This document shows, one piece after another, positions 1 through 5,610 of a DNA stretch of 5,610 nucleotides (position 1 is the stretch's first letter; each line of letters begins with the position of its first letter). Both the position numbers and the translations under genes were made by a program. This stretch comes from an uncultured Eubacteriales bacterium (GTDB lineage Bacteria; Bacillota; Clostridia; Oscillospirales; Acutalibacteraceae): positions 1-5,610 of the forward strand of contig CAKSDF010000130.1 of assembly GCA_934444695.1 (NCBI GenBank). The letters run 5' to 3'. The notes under the pieces are model-generated. The model was not told the origin of the DNA. It did not search any database and worked only from the letters and a program-made list of their open reading frames with translations.

Positions 1-973
1 CGGCAATCTTATAGGCGTTCATAGTGTGCTCGTATCCCGCAAAGGCCGATACCAGCATTATAAGGGTACTTTCGGGAAGGTGAAAATTGGTGACCAGTCC
101 GTCCATACACTTGAATTTATACCCGGGATAGATAAAAATATCGGTCTTGCCCGAGCATTCCTCCATTGTACCGTCATCCTTTGCAGCGGCTTCAAGGGTG
201 CGGCAGCTTGTTGTACCGATGCAAATCACCCGTTTGCCCGCCGCCTTTGTGGCATTTATCAGTTCGGCGGTGGATTTAGGTACATAGTATCTCTCGGTGT
301 GCATAAGGTGATCCTCGATTTTTTCCTCCTTGACCGGGCGGAACGTACCGAGTCCCACGTGAAGCGTAACGTATCCTACATTAACGCCCTTGTCTTTAAG
401 ACGTTTAAACACATCGTCGGTAAAATGCAGTCCCGCAGTGGGAGCGGCGGCCGAGCCGAGGTGCTTTGCATATATAGTTTGATAGCGGGAATTATCCTTC
501 AGCTTTTCGGTTATATATGGCGGCAGGGGCATATTTCCGATCTTATCGAGTATTTCATAAAAATTGCCGTCGTATTCAAAGCTTATGACCCTGTTGCCGT
601 CGTCGCGGACATTCTTAACTTCGCAGGTCATCATACCCTCGCCGAAAGAAAACCTATCCCCCGTTTTGGCTTTTTTGCCTGGGCCTGCAAGACACACCCA
701 GCTTCCGTCGGGCTGCTGTTCGAGAAGCAAAAATTCCACCACGGCGCCGGTAGGAATTTTGGTTCCGTAAAGGCGGGCAGGAATGACCTTGGTGTCGTTT
801 AAAATTATGGTGTCTCCCTCGTTTAAAAGGTCGGGCAGGTCGAAAAATTTAAGGTGTTCGATCTCCCCCGTTTCCTTGTTTAAATGCATAAGGGAGGAAT
901 TATCTCTTTTTTCGCAGGGATGCTGAGCAATCAGCTCCTTTGGCAGGTCATAAAAAAAATCGCTTTTGTTCAT
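1..973 (-). CDS. queA: S-adenosylmethionine:tRNA ribosyltransferase-isomerase (QueA), 3' end cut by window edge
   Basis: This cytoplasmic enzyme transfers and isomerises the ribosyl part of S-adenosylmethionine onto 7-aminomethyl-7-deazaguanine at tRNA position 34, giving epoxyqueuosine. It is the penultimate step of queuosine synthesis. Read on the minus strand from an ATG at 973, 324 residues lie in the window; the family is about 340, so only a short C-terminal tail is missing. Family motifs appear in order: NDTKVIPARL (59-68), NMPLPPYI (147-154), AAPTAGLHF (176-184), VTLHVGLGTFRPV (202-214), GTTSCRTLE (253-261) and TNFHLPESTLIMLVSAFAGY (295-314). GAAGGG, at 979-984 on the opposite strand, is a Shine-Dalgarno site 5 bases before the ATG and supports this start. 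The gene is divergent from asd. No internal break is visible. Identification is secure. Confidence 0.97.
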   Translation of the reverse strand, partial: MNKSDFFYDLPKELIAQHPCEKRDNSSLMHLNKETGEIEHLKFFDLPDLLNEGDTIILNDTKVIPARLYGTKIPTGAVVEFLLLEQQPDGSWVCLAGPGKKAKTGDRFSFGEGMMTCEVKNVRDDGNRVISFEYDGNFYEILDKIGNMPLPPYITEKLKDNSRYQTIYAKHLGSAAAPTAGLHFTDDVFKRLKDKGVNVGYVTLHVGLGTFRPVKEEKIEDHLMHTERYYVPKSTAELINATKAAGKRVICIGTTSCRTLEAAAKDDGTMEECSGKTDIFIYPGYKFKCMDGLVTNFHLPESTLIMLVSAFAGYEHTMNAYKIA

Positions 974-991
974 TTTTTCCCTTCTTTTCGT

Positions 992-1020
992 TTGACAAAG
1001 TCGATGTGAAATGATATTAT
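992..1020 (+). promoter_or_regulatory. Predicted vegetative promoter for the asd-dapA-dapB block
   Basis: A perfect TTGACA (992-997), a 17-base spacer and TATTAT (1015-1020) form a strong sigma-A-type promoter. TGA immediately before the -10 box also fits the extended -10 pattern. The start point would be near 1027, leaving a leader of about 70 bases before asd. That is too short for a lysine riboswitch, so control by that route is unlikely here. This is a motif match only. Confidence 0.7.
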
Positions 1021-1031
1021 TATTAGAAGTA

Positions 1032-1051
1032 ATTTGTATTATAGTACAAAT
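1032..1051. repeat. 20-bp near-perfect palindrome in the queA/asd intergenic region
   Basis: Seven-base arms ATTTGTA (1032-1038) and TACAAAT (1045-1051) are exact inverted repeats around TTATAG, whose inner TATA is also symmetric; only the T1039/G1044 pair breaks the symmetry. The palindrome contains the queA -10 box and lies just downstream of the predicted asd start. It could be an operator for a dimeric regulator, or partly a by-product of the TATAAT box. The arms are seen; the function is inference. Confidence 0.45.
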
Positions 1052-1066
1052 GCGTTTCTTTTACAA
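1038..1066 (-). promoter_or_regulatory. Predicted vegetative promoter for queA
   Basis: On the minus strand, TTGTAA (1066-1061) and a perfect TATAAT (1043-1038) are separated by 17 bases, a near-consensus housekeeping sigma-A promoter. The start point would fall near 1031, giving a queA leader of roughly 58 bases. It reads leftward through the predicted asd promoter. This is a motif match only. Confidence 0.65.
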
Positions 1067-1096
1067 GCCATTTATTAAATTCTGAGGGATTAAATA

Positions 1097-2176
1097 ATGA
1101 AAAAATATAATGTGGGCATAATCGGTGCAACCGGAATGGTGGGACAGCGCTTTGCAACGTTGCTTGAAAATCATCCCTGGTTTACCGTATCGGCTCTCGC
1201 CGCCAGCAGCCGCTCGGCCGGAAAGAAATACGAAGATGCCGTAGCAGGCCGTTGGGCAATGGATACCCCTATTCCCGAAAGTATGAAGGGTATGGTGCTT
1301 TTCGACGCGGTGGAAGACAAAGAAAAGGTCGCCGAAAAATGCGACTTCGTTTTCTGCGCCGTGGATATGAAAAAGGACGAGATATTAAAGCTTGAAGAGG
1401 ACTATGCAAAACTTGAATGTCCCGTTGTTTCCAACAACAGCGCCAACCGCAAGACCCCCGACGTTCCTATGGTCGTTCCCGAGCTTAACGCCGACCACAT
1501 TGAAATCATAAACGCGCAGAGAAAGCGACTGGGCACCAAAAAGGGCTTTATCGCCGTCAAATCCAACTGCTCGCTTCAGTCCTATGTTCCCGCCCTATTC
1601 CCTCTTGAAAAATATTGCCCCGAAAAGGTGCTTGTGTGCACCTATCAGGCCATTTCCGGCGCAGGAAAGACCTTTGAGCGCTGGCCCGAAATGATAGACA
1701 ACGTTATCCCCTACATAGGCGGCGAGGAAGAAAAATCCGAGCAGGAGCCTTTGAAGATATGGGGACACATCGAAGGCGATAAAATTGTCAACGCCACCCG
1801 TCCCGCCTTCACCGCTCAGTGCATCCGTGTGCCGGTAACAAATGGCCATCTTGCCGCCGTATTTGTTACATTTAAAAACAAACCTACAATAGAGCAGATG
1901 AAAAAAGACTGGAAGGAATATGCCGGAGAGGCACAGCGCCTTGAGCTTCCCAGTGCTCCGAGACAGTTTTTGAATTACTTTGAGCAGCCCGACCGTCCCC
2001 AGATCCATTCCGAAAGAGAGCTTGAGCACGGAATGGCCATTTCCATCGGCCGACTGAGAGAAGATACCCAGTATGACTATAAATTCGTTTGCCTTTCTCA
2101 CAACACCCTCCGCGGCGCGGCCGGCGGTGCAGTACTGCTTGCCGAGCTTCTTGCCGCAAAAGGATATATGGATTGA
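1097..2176 (+). CDS. asd: Aspartate-semialdehyde dehydrogenase, archaeal/fungal-type subfamily
   Basis: Asd reduces L-aspartyl-4-phosphate with NADPH to L-aspartate 4-semialdehyde in the cytoplasm, the branch point for lysine/DAP, threonine and methionine. The protein has 359 residues, normal for the family. An N-terminal Rossmann motif GATGMVG lies at 10-16. SNCSLQS places the catalytic cysteine at Cys158, QAISGAG is at 184-190, and RVPVTNGH gives the substrate arginine Arg244 and active-site His251. HNTLRGAAGGAV (335-346) is the conserved C-terminal end. The stretch from the Rossmann motif to LAASSRSAGKKY (34-45) closely resembles the Methanocaldococcus-type enzyme, as I recall it, rather than the E. 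coli type. GAGGG (1084-1088) sits 8 bases before the ATG. The gene opens the block and is followed by dapA after 27 bases. Confidence 0.96.
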   Translation: MKKYNVGIIGATGMVGQRFATLLENHPWFTVSALAASSRSAGKKYEDAVAGRWAMDTPIPESMKGMVLFDAVEDKEKVAEKCDFVFCAVDMKKDEILKLEEDYAKLECPVVSNNSANRKTPDVPMVVPELNADHIEIINAQRKRLGTKKGFIAVKSNCSLQSYVPALFPLEKYCPEKVLVCTYQAISGAGKTFERWPEMIDNVIPYIGGEEEKSEQEPLKIWGHIEGDKIVNATRPAFTAQCIRVPVTNGHLAAVFVTFKNKPTIEQMKKDWKEYAGEAQRLELPSAPRQFLNYFEQPDRPQIHSERELEHGMAISIGRLREDTQYDYKFVCLSHNTLRGAAGGAVLLAELLAAKGYMD

Positions 2177-2203
2177 TAAACATAAATTTTTGGAGGTAGT
2201 TTT

Positions 2204-3087
2204 ATGTCATCAACAATTTTTACCGGAGTTGCAACAGCTCTCATCACCCCCATGCACGAGGATGGAAGTGTAAATCTTTCTAAGATTGATGAAATAATAG
2301 AAGAACAGATCGAAGGTGGCGTTGCGGCCATCGTTTCCTGCGGAACGACCGGAGAAGGCAGCACACTCAGCCGCGAGGAACACATCGACGTTATGCGCCA
2401 CACAATCAAGGCGGTCAACCACCGTATTCCGGTCATCGCCGGCACCGGAAGTAACGATACCGCCTTTGCGGTCGAGCTTTCAAGAGAGGCTGAGGAAATG
2501 GGCGCAGACGGCCTTTTGCTTGTCTCCCCTTATTACAATAAAGCTTCTCAGAAGGGCCTTATCGAGCATTATACCCACATTGCCGACAGGGTCAACATTC
2601 CCATCATTCTTTACAATGTTCCCTCCCGCACCGGCACAAGCATTTCCTGCGACACATACAAGGTCCTTTCAAAGCACAAGAACATTGTAGCCTTGAAGGA
2701 AGCCAACGGAGATATTTCAAGCGTGGCGCATACCGTCTTTGCGGAGAAGATCTCGACATTTATTCGGGTAACGACGATCAGGTCATTCCTATGATCTCCC
2801 TGGGCGGAAAAGGCGTTATATCGGTATTTTCAAACTTTGCGCCTAAAATTATGTCCGAGATAACCGGTCTTGCCCTTGACGGTAAATTCAAGGAAGCCAC
2901 CGCACTCCAATGTAAGTATCTCGACCTGATGAACAGTATGTTTATCGACGTCAATCCCATTCCCGTTAAGGAAGCAATGAACCTTCTCGGATACGAGGTG
3001 GGTCCCTGCCGTCTGCCCCTCTGCTCCACCACTCCCGAAAAGCTTGAAAAGATCAAATCGGCTTTAAAAGGCGTAGGTCTTCTTTAA
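2204..3087 (+). pseudogene. dapA: 4-hydroxy-tetrahydrodipicolinate synthase (DapA), interrupted by a one-base frameshift
   Basis: DapA condenses pyruvate with aspartate semialdehyde to 4-hydroxy-tetrahydrodipicolinate, the first committed lysine/DAP step. Its product is also the precursor of spore dipicolinate. GGAGG (2192-2196) precedes the ATG by 7 bases. The first 178 or so residues are canonical: GTTGE with Thr48/Thr49, SPYY with Tyr111, catalytic-triad Tyr137 in YNVP, Arg142 in SRTG, and the Schiff-base Lys165 in LKEANGD. Family similarity then stops in this frame, which ends at TGA 2792-2794 (196 codons). Similarity resumes one frame back at TGC 2740 with CGEDLDIYSGNDDQVIP and runs through SLGGKGVIS and NPIPVKEAMNLLG to TAA 3085-3087. 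Adding one base near TTT 2738-2740 restores a normal 294-residue protein. The break falls before the last two barrel strands. It may be a homopolymer sequencing error or a real, probably inactivating mutation. Confidence 0.93.
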
Positions 3088-3175
3088 TTTCTTATATCCT
3101 ACGATCTTTATTAAATTTGCGATACAGCAATTTCACTTAAAACACACTGCTTAAATTACCGAGGATGTGAAAAAT

Positions 3176-3934
3176 ATGGTTAAAATATTTCTTTCCGGCT
3201 GCAACGGAAGAATGGGTCAGGTCATAAATTCCTGCGTATGTGCAAGGGACGACTGCGAAATCGTTGCGGGTGCCGACGTTTTCACCGAACAGAAGAACGG
3301 TTTCCCTGTTTTTAAAAGTATAACCGAGTTTGACGGGGACTGCGATGTCATAATCGACTTTTCAAATCCTTCCGCTCTCGACGGTATTCTCGATTTTGCC
3401 ACAAAAAAGAAAATTCCTGCCGTTCTTGCAACAACGGGATATTCCGATGAACAAAAAGAGAAAATCACAGCCGCTTCCAAAATCACCCCCATTTTCTACA
3501 CCGCCAATATGTCCATCGGCGTTAATCTCATTGCCGAGCTTTGCAAGAGAGCGGCCACCGTGCTTGAAGATGATTTTGACATTGAAATAATCGAAGCTCA
3601 CCACAATCAAAAGCTCGACGCTCCTTCGGGAACGGCAAATATGCTTGCCGAAGCGGTTATCAAGGGCTGCAACAACAAAAAGCAGCTTGTATACGACCGC
3701 CACGATCGCCGTCAGAAGCGTGACAAGGATGAAATAGGCATGCACGCCATCCGCGGAGGCACCATAGTGGGCGAGCACTCGGTTATGTTCGCCGGAAGAG
3801 ACGAGATTATAACCATTTCCCACTCTGCCCGGTCCCGCGAGATTTTTGCTGTCGGCGGACTCAATGCCGCGCTGTTTATGGTCGGCAAACCCGCAGGGCT
3901 CTATAATATGGGCGACCTTATCGGAAAGTGCTGA
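3176..3934 (+). CDS. dapB: 4-hydroxy-tetrahydrodipicolinate reductase (DapB)
   Basis: DapB uses NAD(P)H to convert the DapA product into tetrahydrodipicolinate, the next step to diaminopimelate and lysine. From ATG 3176 it has 252 residues, typical of the compact bacterial form. Features in order: dinucleotide-binding GCNGRMG (8-14), DVIIDFSNP (57-65), ATTGYSDEQ (85-93), and the family signature EAHHNQKLDAPSGTA (140-154) with active-site His142/His143, Lys146 and the substrate-binding GTA turn. HAIRGGTIVGEHSVMFAG (190-207) is the conserved C-terminal segment. A GTG at 3167 would add three residues, but GAGG (3161-3164) lies only 2 bases before it and 11 before the ATG, so I prefer the ATG; neither spacing is ideal. 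The 88-base gap after dapA holds no clear promoter or terminator, so cotranscription is likely. Confidence 0.95.
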   Translation: MVKIFLSGCNGRMGQVINSCVCARDDCEIVAGADVFTEQKNGFPVFKSITEFDGDCDVIIDFSNPSALDGILDFATKKKIPAVLATTGYSDEQKEKITAASKITPIFYTANMSIGVNLIAELCKRAATVLEDDFDIEIIEAHHNQKLDAPSGTANMLAEAVIKGCNNKKQLVYDRHDRRQKRDKDEIGMHAIRGGTIVGEHSVMFAGRDEIITISHSARSREIFAVGGLNAALFMVGKPAGLYNMGDLIGKC

Positions 3935-3955
3935 AAACAAGGAATTATTGTTTTT
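3934..3955 (+). repeat. AT-rich inverted repeat at the dapB stop codon
   Basis: AAAACAA (3934-3940) and TTGTTTT (3948-3954) are exact inverted repeats around a 7-base loop, starting in the dapB stop codon and ending in a T run. With only one G-C pair the hairpin would be weak. It might slow or partly end transcription before the downstream gene, but it is not a convincing terminator. Confidence 0.3.
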
Positions 3956-4140
3956 AAAAGCAGCAATACAGCGACTATAAAGCTACAAAGCGACGCCGCA
4001 CAAATTTAAAAAACCGACAGCAGTGCTGTATAAATTCCATATGGCCGTCAGAAGCACTTCATAAATTCCAAACAGCAGAATATCACTGCGCAGCGTGGCG
4101 GCAACCCCATAACCCTTTTCAGGAAGGACGGAAAAACCTT
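3935..4140 (+). other. 206-base gap between dapB and the ACT gene, with short repeats and palindromes
   Basis: No coding sequence is recognisable here, and no trace of an aspartokinase catalytic domain. ATAAATTCCA occurs twice (4030-4039 and 4061-4070), with a weaker AAATT match at 4002-4006, giving a spacing of about 30-31 bases. ACAGCAGTGCTGT (4017-4029) is a perfect 13-base palindrome, and CTGCGCAG (4086-4093) and GAAGCACTTC (4051-4060) are further small inverted repeats. A marginal promoter, TTTAAA (3953-3958) with TATAAA (3976-3981) at 17 bases, could give the ACT gene its own start. The gap may be a structured leader or a regulator-binding region; no known riboswitch class is recognised. 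Confidence 0.35.
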
Positions 4141-4599
4141 ATGGCATATAAAATCACATTCACCGAAGATGTAACCCTTGTTGTGCTGGACGAAGCGCCG
4201 GCCGATCTTTGCTTTGTGGCCTCGGCTTTTGAAGCCCTTGCAGACAATAAGATAAATATCGATATGATTTCTCAGTCCCCTCCAAAGGGCGTTTGCTCCC
4301 GCCTCGCCTTTACCCTTTCGGATAGCGACCTCGGAAAGGCTCTTGAAACCATTTCAAAGCTCAGAGAGGTTTTTCCCGGCATAAAAATCTCGGTCAGCAG
4401 CGGAAATACAAAGCTGCTCATCAGCGGCGAGGAAATGAAAAACAACTACGGTATTGCGGCCAAGGCATTTAAAGCGGTTGCGGCAACCCACGCCGATGTC
4501 AGAATGATAACCACCTCTGAAATCGATATATCCATGCTTGTAACGGGGCTTGATCTCGAACTTATCGAAAGCAGTCTTAACGCAGCTCTTAATTTCTGA
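4141..4599 (+). CDS. Stand-alone double-ACT protein resembling the aspartokinase regulatory region
   Basis: The 152-residue protein consists almost entirely of two ACT domains like those at the C terminus of aspartokinase. ACT 1 spans about 9-80, with ALADNKINIDMISQSP (32-47) matching the usual LA..(I/V)N(I/V)DMI.Q pattern. ACT 2 spans about 88-152, with GIAAKAFKAVAATHADVRMI (104-123) followed by TTSEIDISMLV (124-134). There is no kinase domain here or upstream. In aspartokinases this module binds lysine or threonine for feedback inhibition and mediates subunit contacts. By analogy with the beta subunit of Bacillus aspartokinase II, this protein may sense an amino acid or partner with a kinase encoded elsewhere; that is inference. 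AGGAAGGA (4121-4128) lies 12 bases before the ATG, rather far. It follows dapB and precedes a strong terminator, so it may be the last gene of the lysine/DAP block. Confidence 0.82.
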   Translation: MAYKITFTEDVTLVVLDEAPADLCFVASAFEALADNKINIDMISQSPPKGVCSRLAFTLSDSDLGKALETISKLREVFPGIKISVSSGNTKLLISGEEMKNNYGIAAKAFKAVAATHADVRMITTSEIDISMLVTGLDLELIESSLNAALNF

Positions 4600-4624
4600 C
4601 AGCCAATGTACTGCAACATCATAA

Positions 4625-4640
4625 AAATATTATAATATTT
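4625..4640. repeat. Perfect 16-bp AT palindrome upstream of the terminator
   Basis: AAATATTATAATATTT is its own reverse complement and contains a TATAAT-like hexamer on both strands. It abuts the terminator stem. No -35 box stands at the right distance on either strand, so I do not call it a promoter. It may simply reflect AT-rich flanking sequence. Confidence 0.4.
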
Positions 4641-4674
4641 AAGACCGTCGAAACAACTTTCGGCGGTCTTTTTT
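4641..4674 (+). terminator. Rho-independent terminator after the ACT gene
   Basis: A 13-base-pair stem (4641-4653 with 4658-4670) has one T/G wobble at 4648/4663, a CAAC loop, and a run of six T residues at 4669-4674. The GC-rich core is GACCGTCG / CGGCGGTC. It lies 41 bases after the ACT stop codon, ends the lysine/DAP block, and implies that the next gene has its own promoter. Confidence 0.93.
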
Positions 4675-4769
4675 GCGGCCTTGTGCATATAAATGTCTTG
4701 TGAATGTACAAAGCAAAGGCACTAAAAAAACAGGCTTTACCAAATACAAAACACGAAAGAAAGTGGAAA
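4675..4769 (+). promoter_or_regulatory. Presumed spoIIP promoter and leader region, not resolved
   Basis: These 95 bases separate the terminator from spoIIP and must hold its promoter. The best candidate is CATATAAAT at 4686-4694, a loose match to the mother-cell sigma-E -10 element (CATACAAT-like). A poor -35 match (GTCTTTTT, 4666-4673) overlaps the terminator. Sigma-E control is known for spoIIP in Bacillus, but the sequence here is only weak support. Confidence 0.25.
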
Positions 4770-5610
4770 ATGAGAAACTCAAGATTTCTTGTTTTAATGG
4801 TGACAACGGCCGTTTTTGTTTGCGGAGTACTTTATGCGGGAGGCGGCGCAAGGGACATTTTTATGTCGGCGGCGATTTATTCATCGGCTCTGCAAATGAT
4901 GAAGATCACAAGCGGAAAGGCAGGAAAAGCCGGAAACACCACTGTCAATAACGAGATGTCGGCCGAACAGACAAACGACAGTCCTCCGAGCGATGCCTCA
5001 TCAACCGATGAACAGCAGCAAAGCCCTAATCCTCTGCCCGCCGAGCGGCCTACCGATGTGGATACAGGCGACATAAAAACCGTTTCGCTTGAAACCTCGG
5101 CAGGCAATTCCGCTGCGGACGGAATCCATTATAACAATACAACCGGCGTGGACATCGATGTTCCTTCCCTGCTTGCCGAGGGCCTGCCCTTTACCATAGA
5201 GCAGTCGAGCGAGCCGCAGGTACTCATTTACCACACCCACGGCACCGAGTGCTATTCCGATTCCGACAGCGGTTATTACATAAAAGAAAACGATTCCACC
5301 CGTTCGACCGACACTTCAAAAAACACCATACGGGTAGGCGACGCCATTGCCGAAGTGCTGAATAACAACGGCATCGTCACCATAAACGACCGCACGATGC
5401 ACGACAAGGACAGCTATACCGGAAGCTATTCCCGTTCGGAAAAGACGGTCAGAGAGTATCTTGAAAAGTATCCGTCCATAAAAGTGGTCATCGACGGACA
5501 CAGGGATTCAATCACCCAATCAAACGGCACAAAAATCAAGCCCACTGCCGAAATAAACGGCAAAAAGGCCGCCCAGGTTATGGTGCTTGCGGGATGCGAA
5601 AGCGGGGACG
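4770..5610 (+). CDS. spoIIP: Stage II sporulation protein P (SpoIIP), 3' end cut by window edge
   Basis: SpoIIP is a membrane-anchored amidase and endopeptidase that, with SpoIID and SpoIIM, cuts septal and lateral peptidoglycan so that the mother-cell membrane can engulf the forespore. The frame is open for 280 residues to the window end. A basic N terminus (MRNSR) and one hydrophobic segment (about 6-24) form a signal anchor. A polar Ser/Asn/Gln/Asp-rich linker follows (about 50-120). The catalytic domain begins with VLIYHTHGTE (151-160), carrying presumed zinc ligands His155 and Glu160. Next come DSTRSTDTSKNTIRVGDAIA (174-193), SYTGSYSRS (215-223) and VVIDGHRDS (239-247) with presumed metal ligand His244, then ING at 262-264. 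Only the C-terminal end of this domain is missing. The Shine-Dalgarno site is poor (AAGTGG, 4761-4766); ATG 4770 is chosen because it keeps the charged end before the membrane segment. Confidence 0.92.
   Translation, partial: MRNSRFLVLMVTTAVFVCGVLYAGGGARDIFMSAAIYSSALQMMKITSGKAGKAGNTTVNNEMSAEQTNDSPPSDASSTDEQQQSPNPLPAERPTDVDTGDIKTVSLETSAGNSAADGIHYNNTTGVDIDVPSLLAEGLPFTIEQSSEPQVLIYHTHGTECYSDSDSGYYIKENDSTRSTDTSKNTIRVGDAIAEVLNNNGIVTINDRTMHDKDSYTGSYSRSEKTVREYLEKYPSIKVVIDGHRDSITQSNGTKIKPTAEINGKKAAQVMVLAGCESGD

Noticed and set aside
26..802. A 258-codon open frame on the plus strand opposite queA.
   Set aside because: It is antisense to queA, which has full-family motifs over the whole stretch. The plus-strand frame resembles no known protein and lacks a Shine-Dalgarno site.
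1021..1096. Lysine riboswitch or other leader control ahead of asd.
   Set aside because: The predicted leader is about 70 bases, far shorter than the lysine aptamer, and shows no terminator-like hairpin before asd.
1595..2101. A 168-codon minus-strand frame within asd.
   Set aside because: It is a shadow of the well-supported asd gene; no recognisable motif or ribosome site.
2735..2745. Programmed -1 frameshifting in dapA.
   Set aside because: The frames are joined around GTC TTT GCG, which is not a good slippery heptamer, and DapA is not known to use recoding.
3362..3940. A 192-codon minus-strand frame covering most of dapB.
   Set aside because: It is antisense to conserved DapB signature motifs and resembles no family.
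4030..4070. CRISPR repeats in the dapB-ACT gap.
   Set aside because: Only two exact 10-base copies plus one weak match exist; the units are diverged and lack a repeat/spacer pattern.
4673..4951. A plus-strand frame overlapping the start of spoIIP.
   Set aside because: It is out of frame with the SpoIIP motifs, starts in the terminator tail, and its translation is basic and low in complexity without family similarity.

Overview
The window looks like ordinary chromosome from a spore-forming, low-to-mid GC Firmicute of the class Clostridia. The evidence is a spoIIP-type sporulation gene at the right edge, TTGACA/TATAAT promoters, purine-rich Shine-Dalgarno sites, and an aspartate-semialdehyde dehydrogenase of the archaeal type also used by many Clostridia. 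No species can be named from the sequence. I see no phage, transposon, CRISPR array, tRNA or rRNA.

Layout, left to right. (1) Positions 1-973, minus strand: queA, the tRNA queuosine-pathway enzyme, lacking its last residues at the window edge. (2) Positions 974-1096: a divergent control region with one strong promoter per direction. The promoters face each other, and their predicted start sites lie within about 5 bases. (3) Positions 1097-3934, plus strand: asd, dapA and dapB, which take L-aspartyl-phosphate through aspartate semialdehyde and hydroxy-tetrahydrodipicolinate to tetrahydrodipicolinate. This is the entry to lysine and diaminopimelate synthesis. (4) A 206-base gap with weak repeats and small palindromes. 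(5) Positions 4141-4599: a stand-alone protein made of two aspartokinase-type ACT domains with no kinase domain. (6) A strong intrinsic terminator at 4641-4674. (7) Positions 4770-5610: the 5' part of spoIIP, a membrane-anchored peptidoglycan hydrolase of forespore engulfment, cut by the right edge.

The genes form a lysine/DAP block, possibly with a small amino-acid-sensing ACT protein at its end, followed by an independently expressed sporulation gene. The DapA reaction product also feeds spore dipicolinate, so the cluster serves wall and spore chemistry as well as lysine.

The most important anomaly is a one-base frameshift in dapA near 2738-2740. It splits a normal-length gene into two frames, and no complete DapA can be translated from the sequence as given. 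I found no convincing new biological system. The points most worth checking are the dapA break, the face-to-face promoters, the kinase-less ACT protein and its unusual leader.
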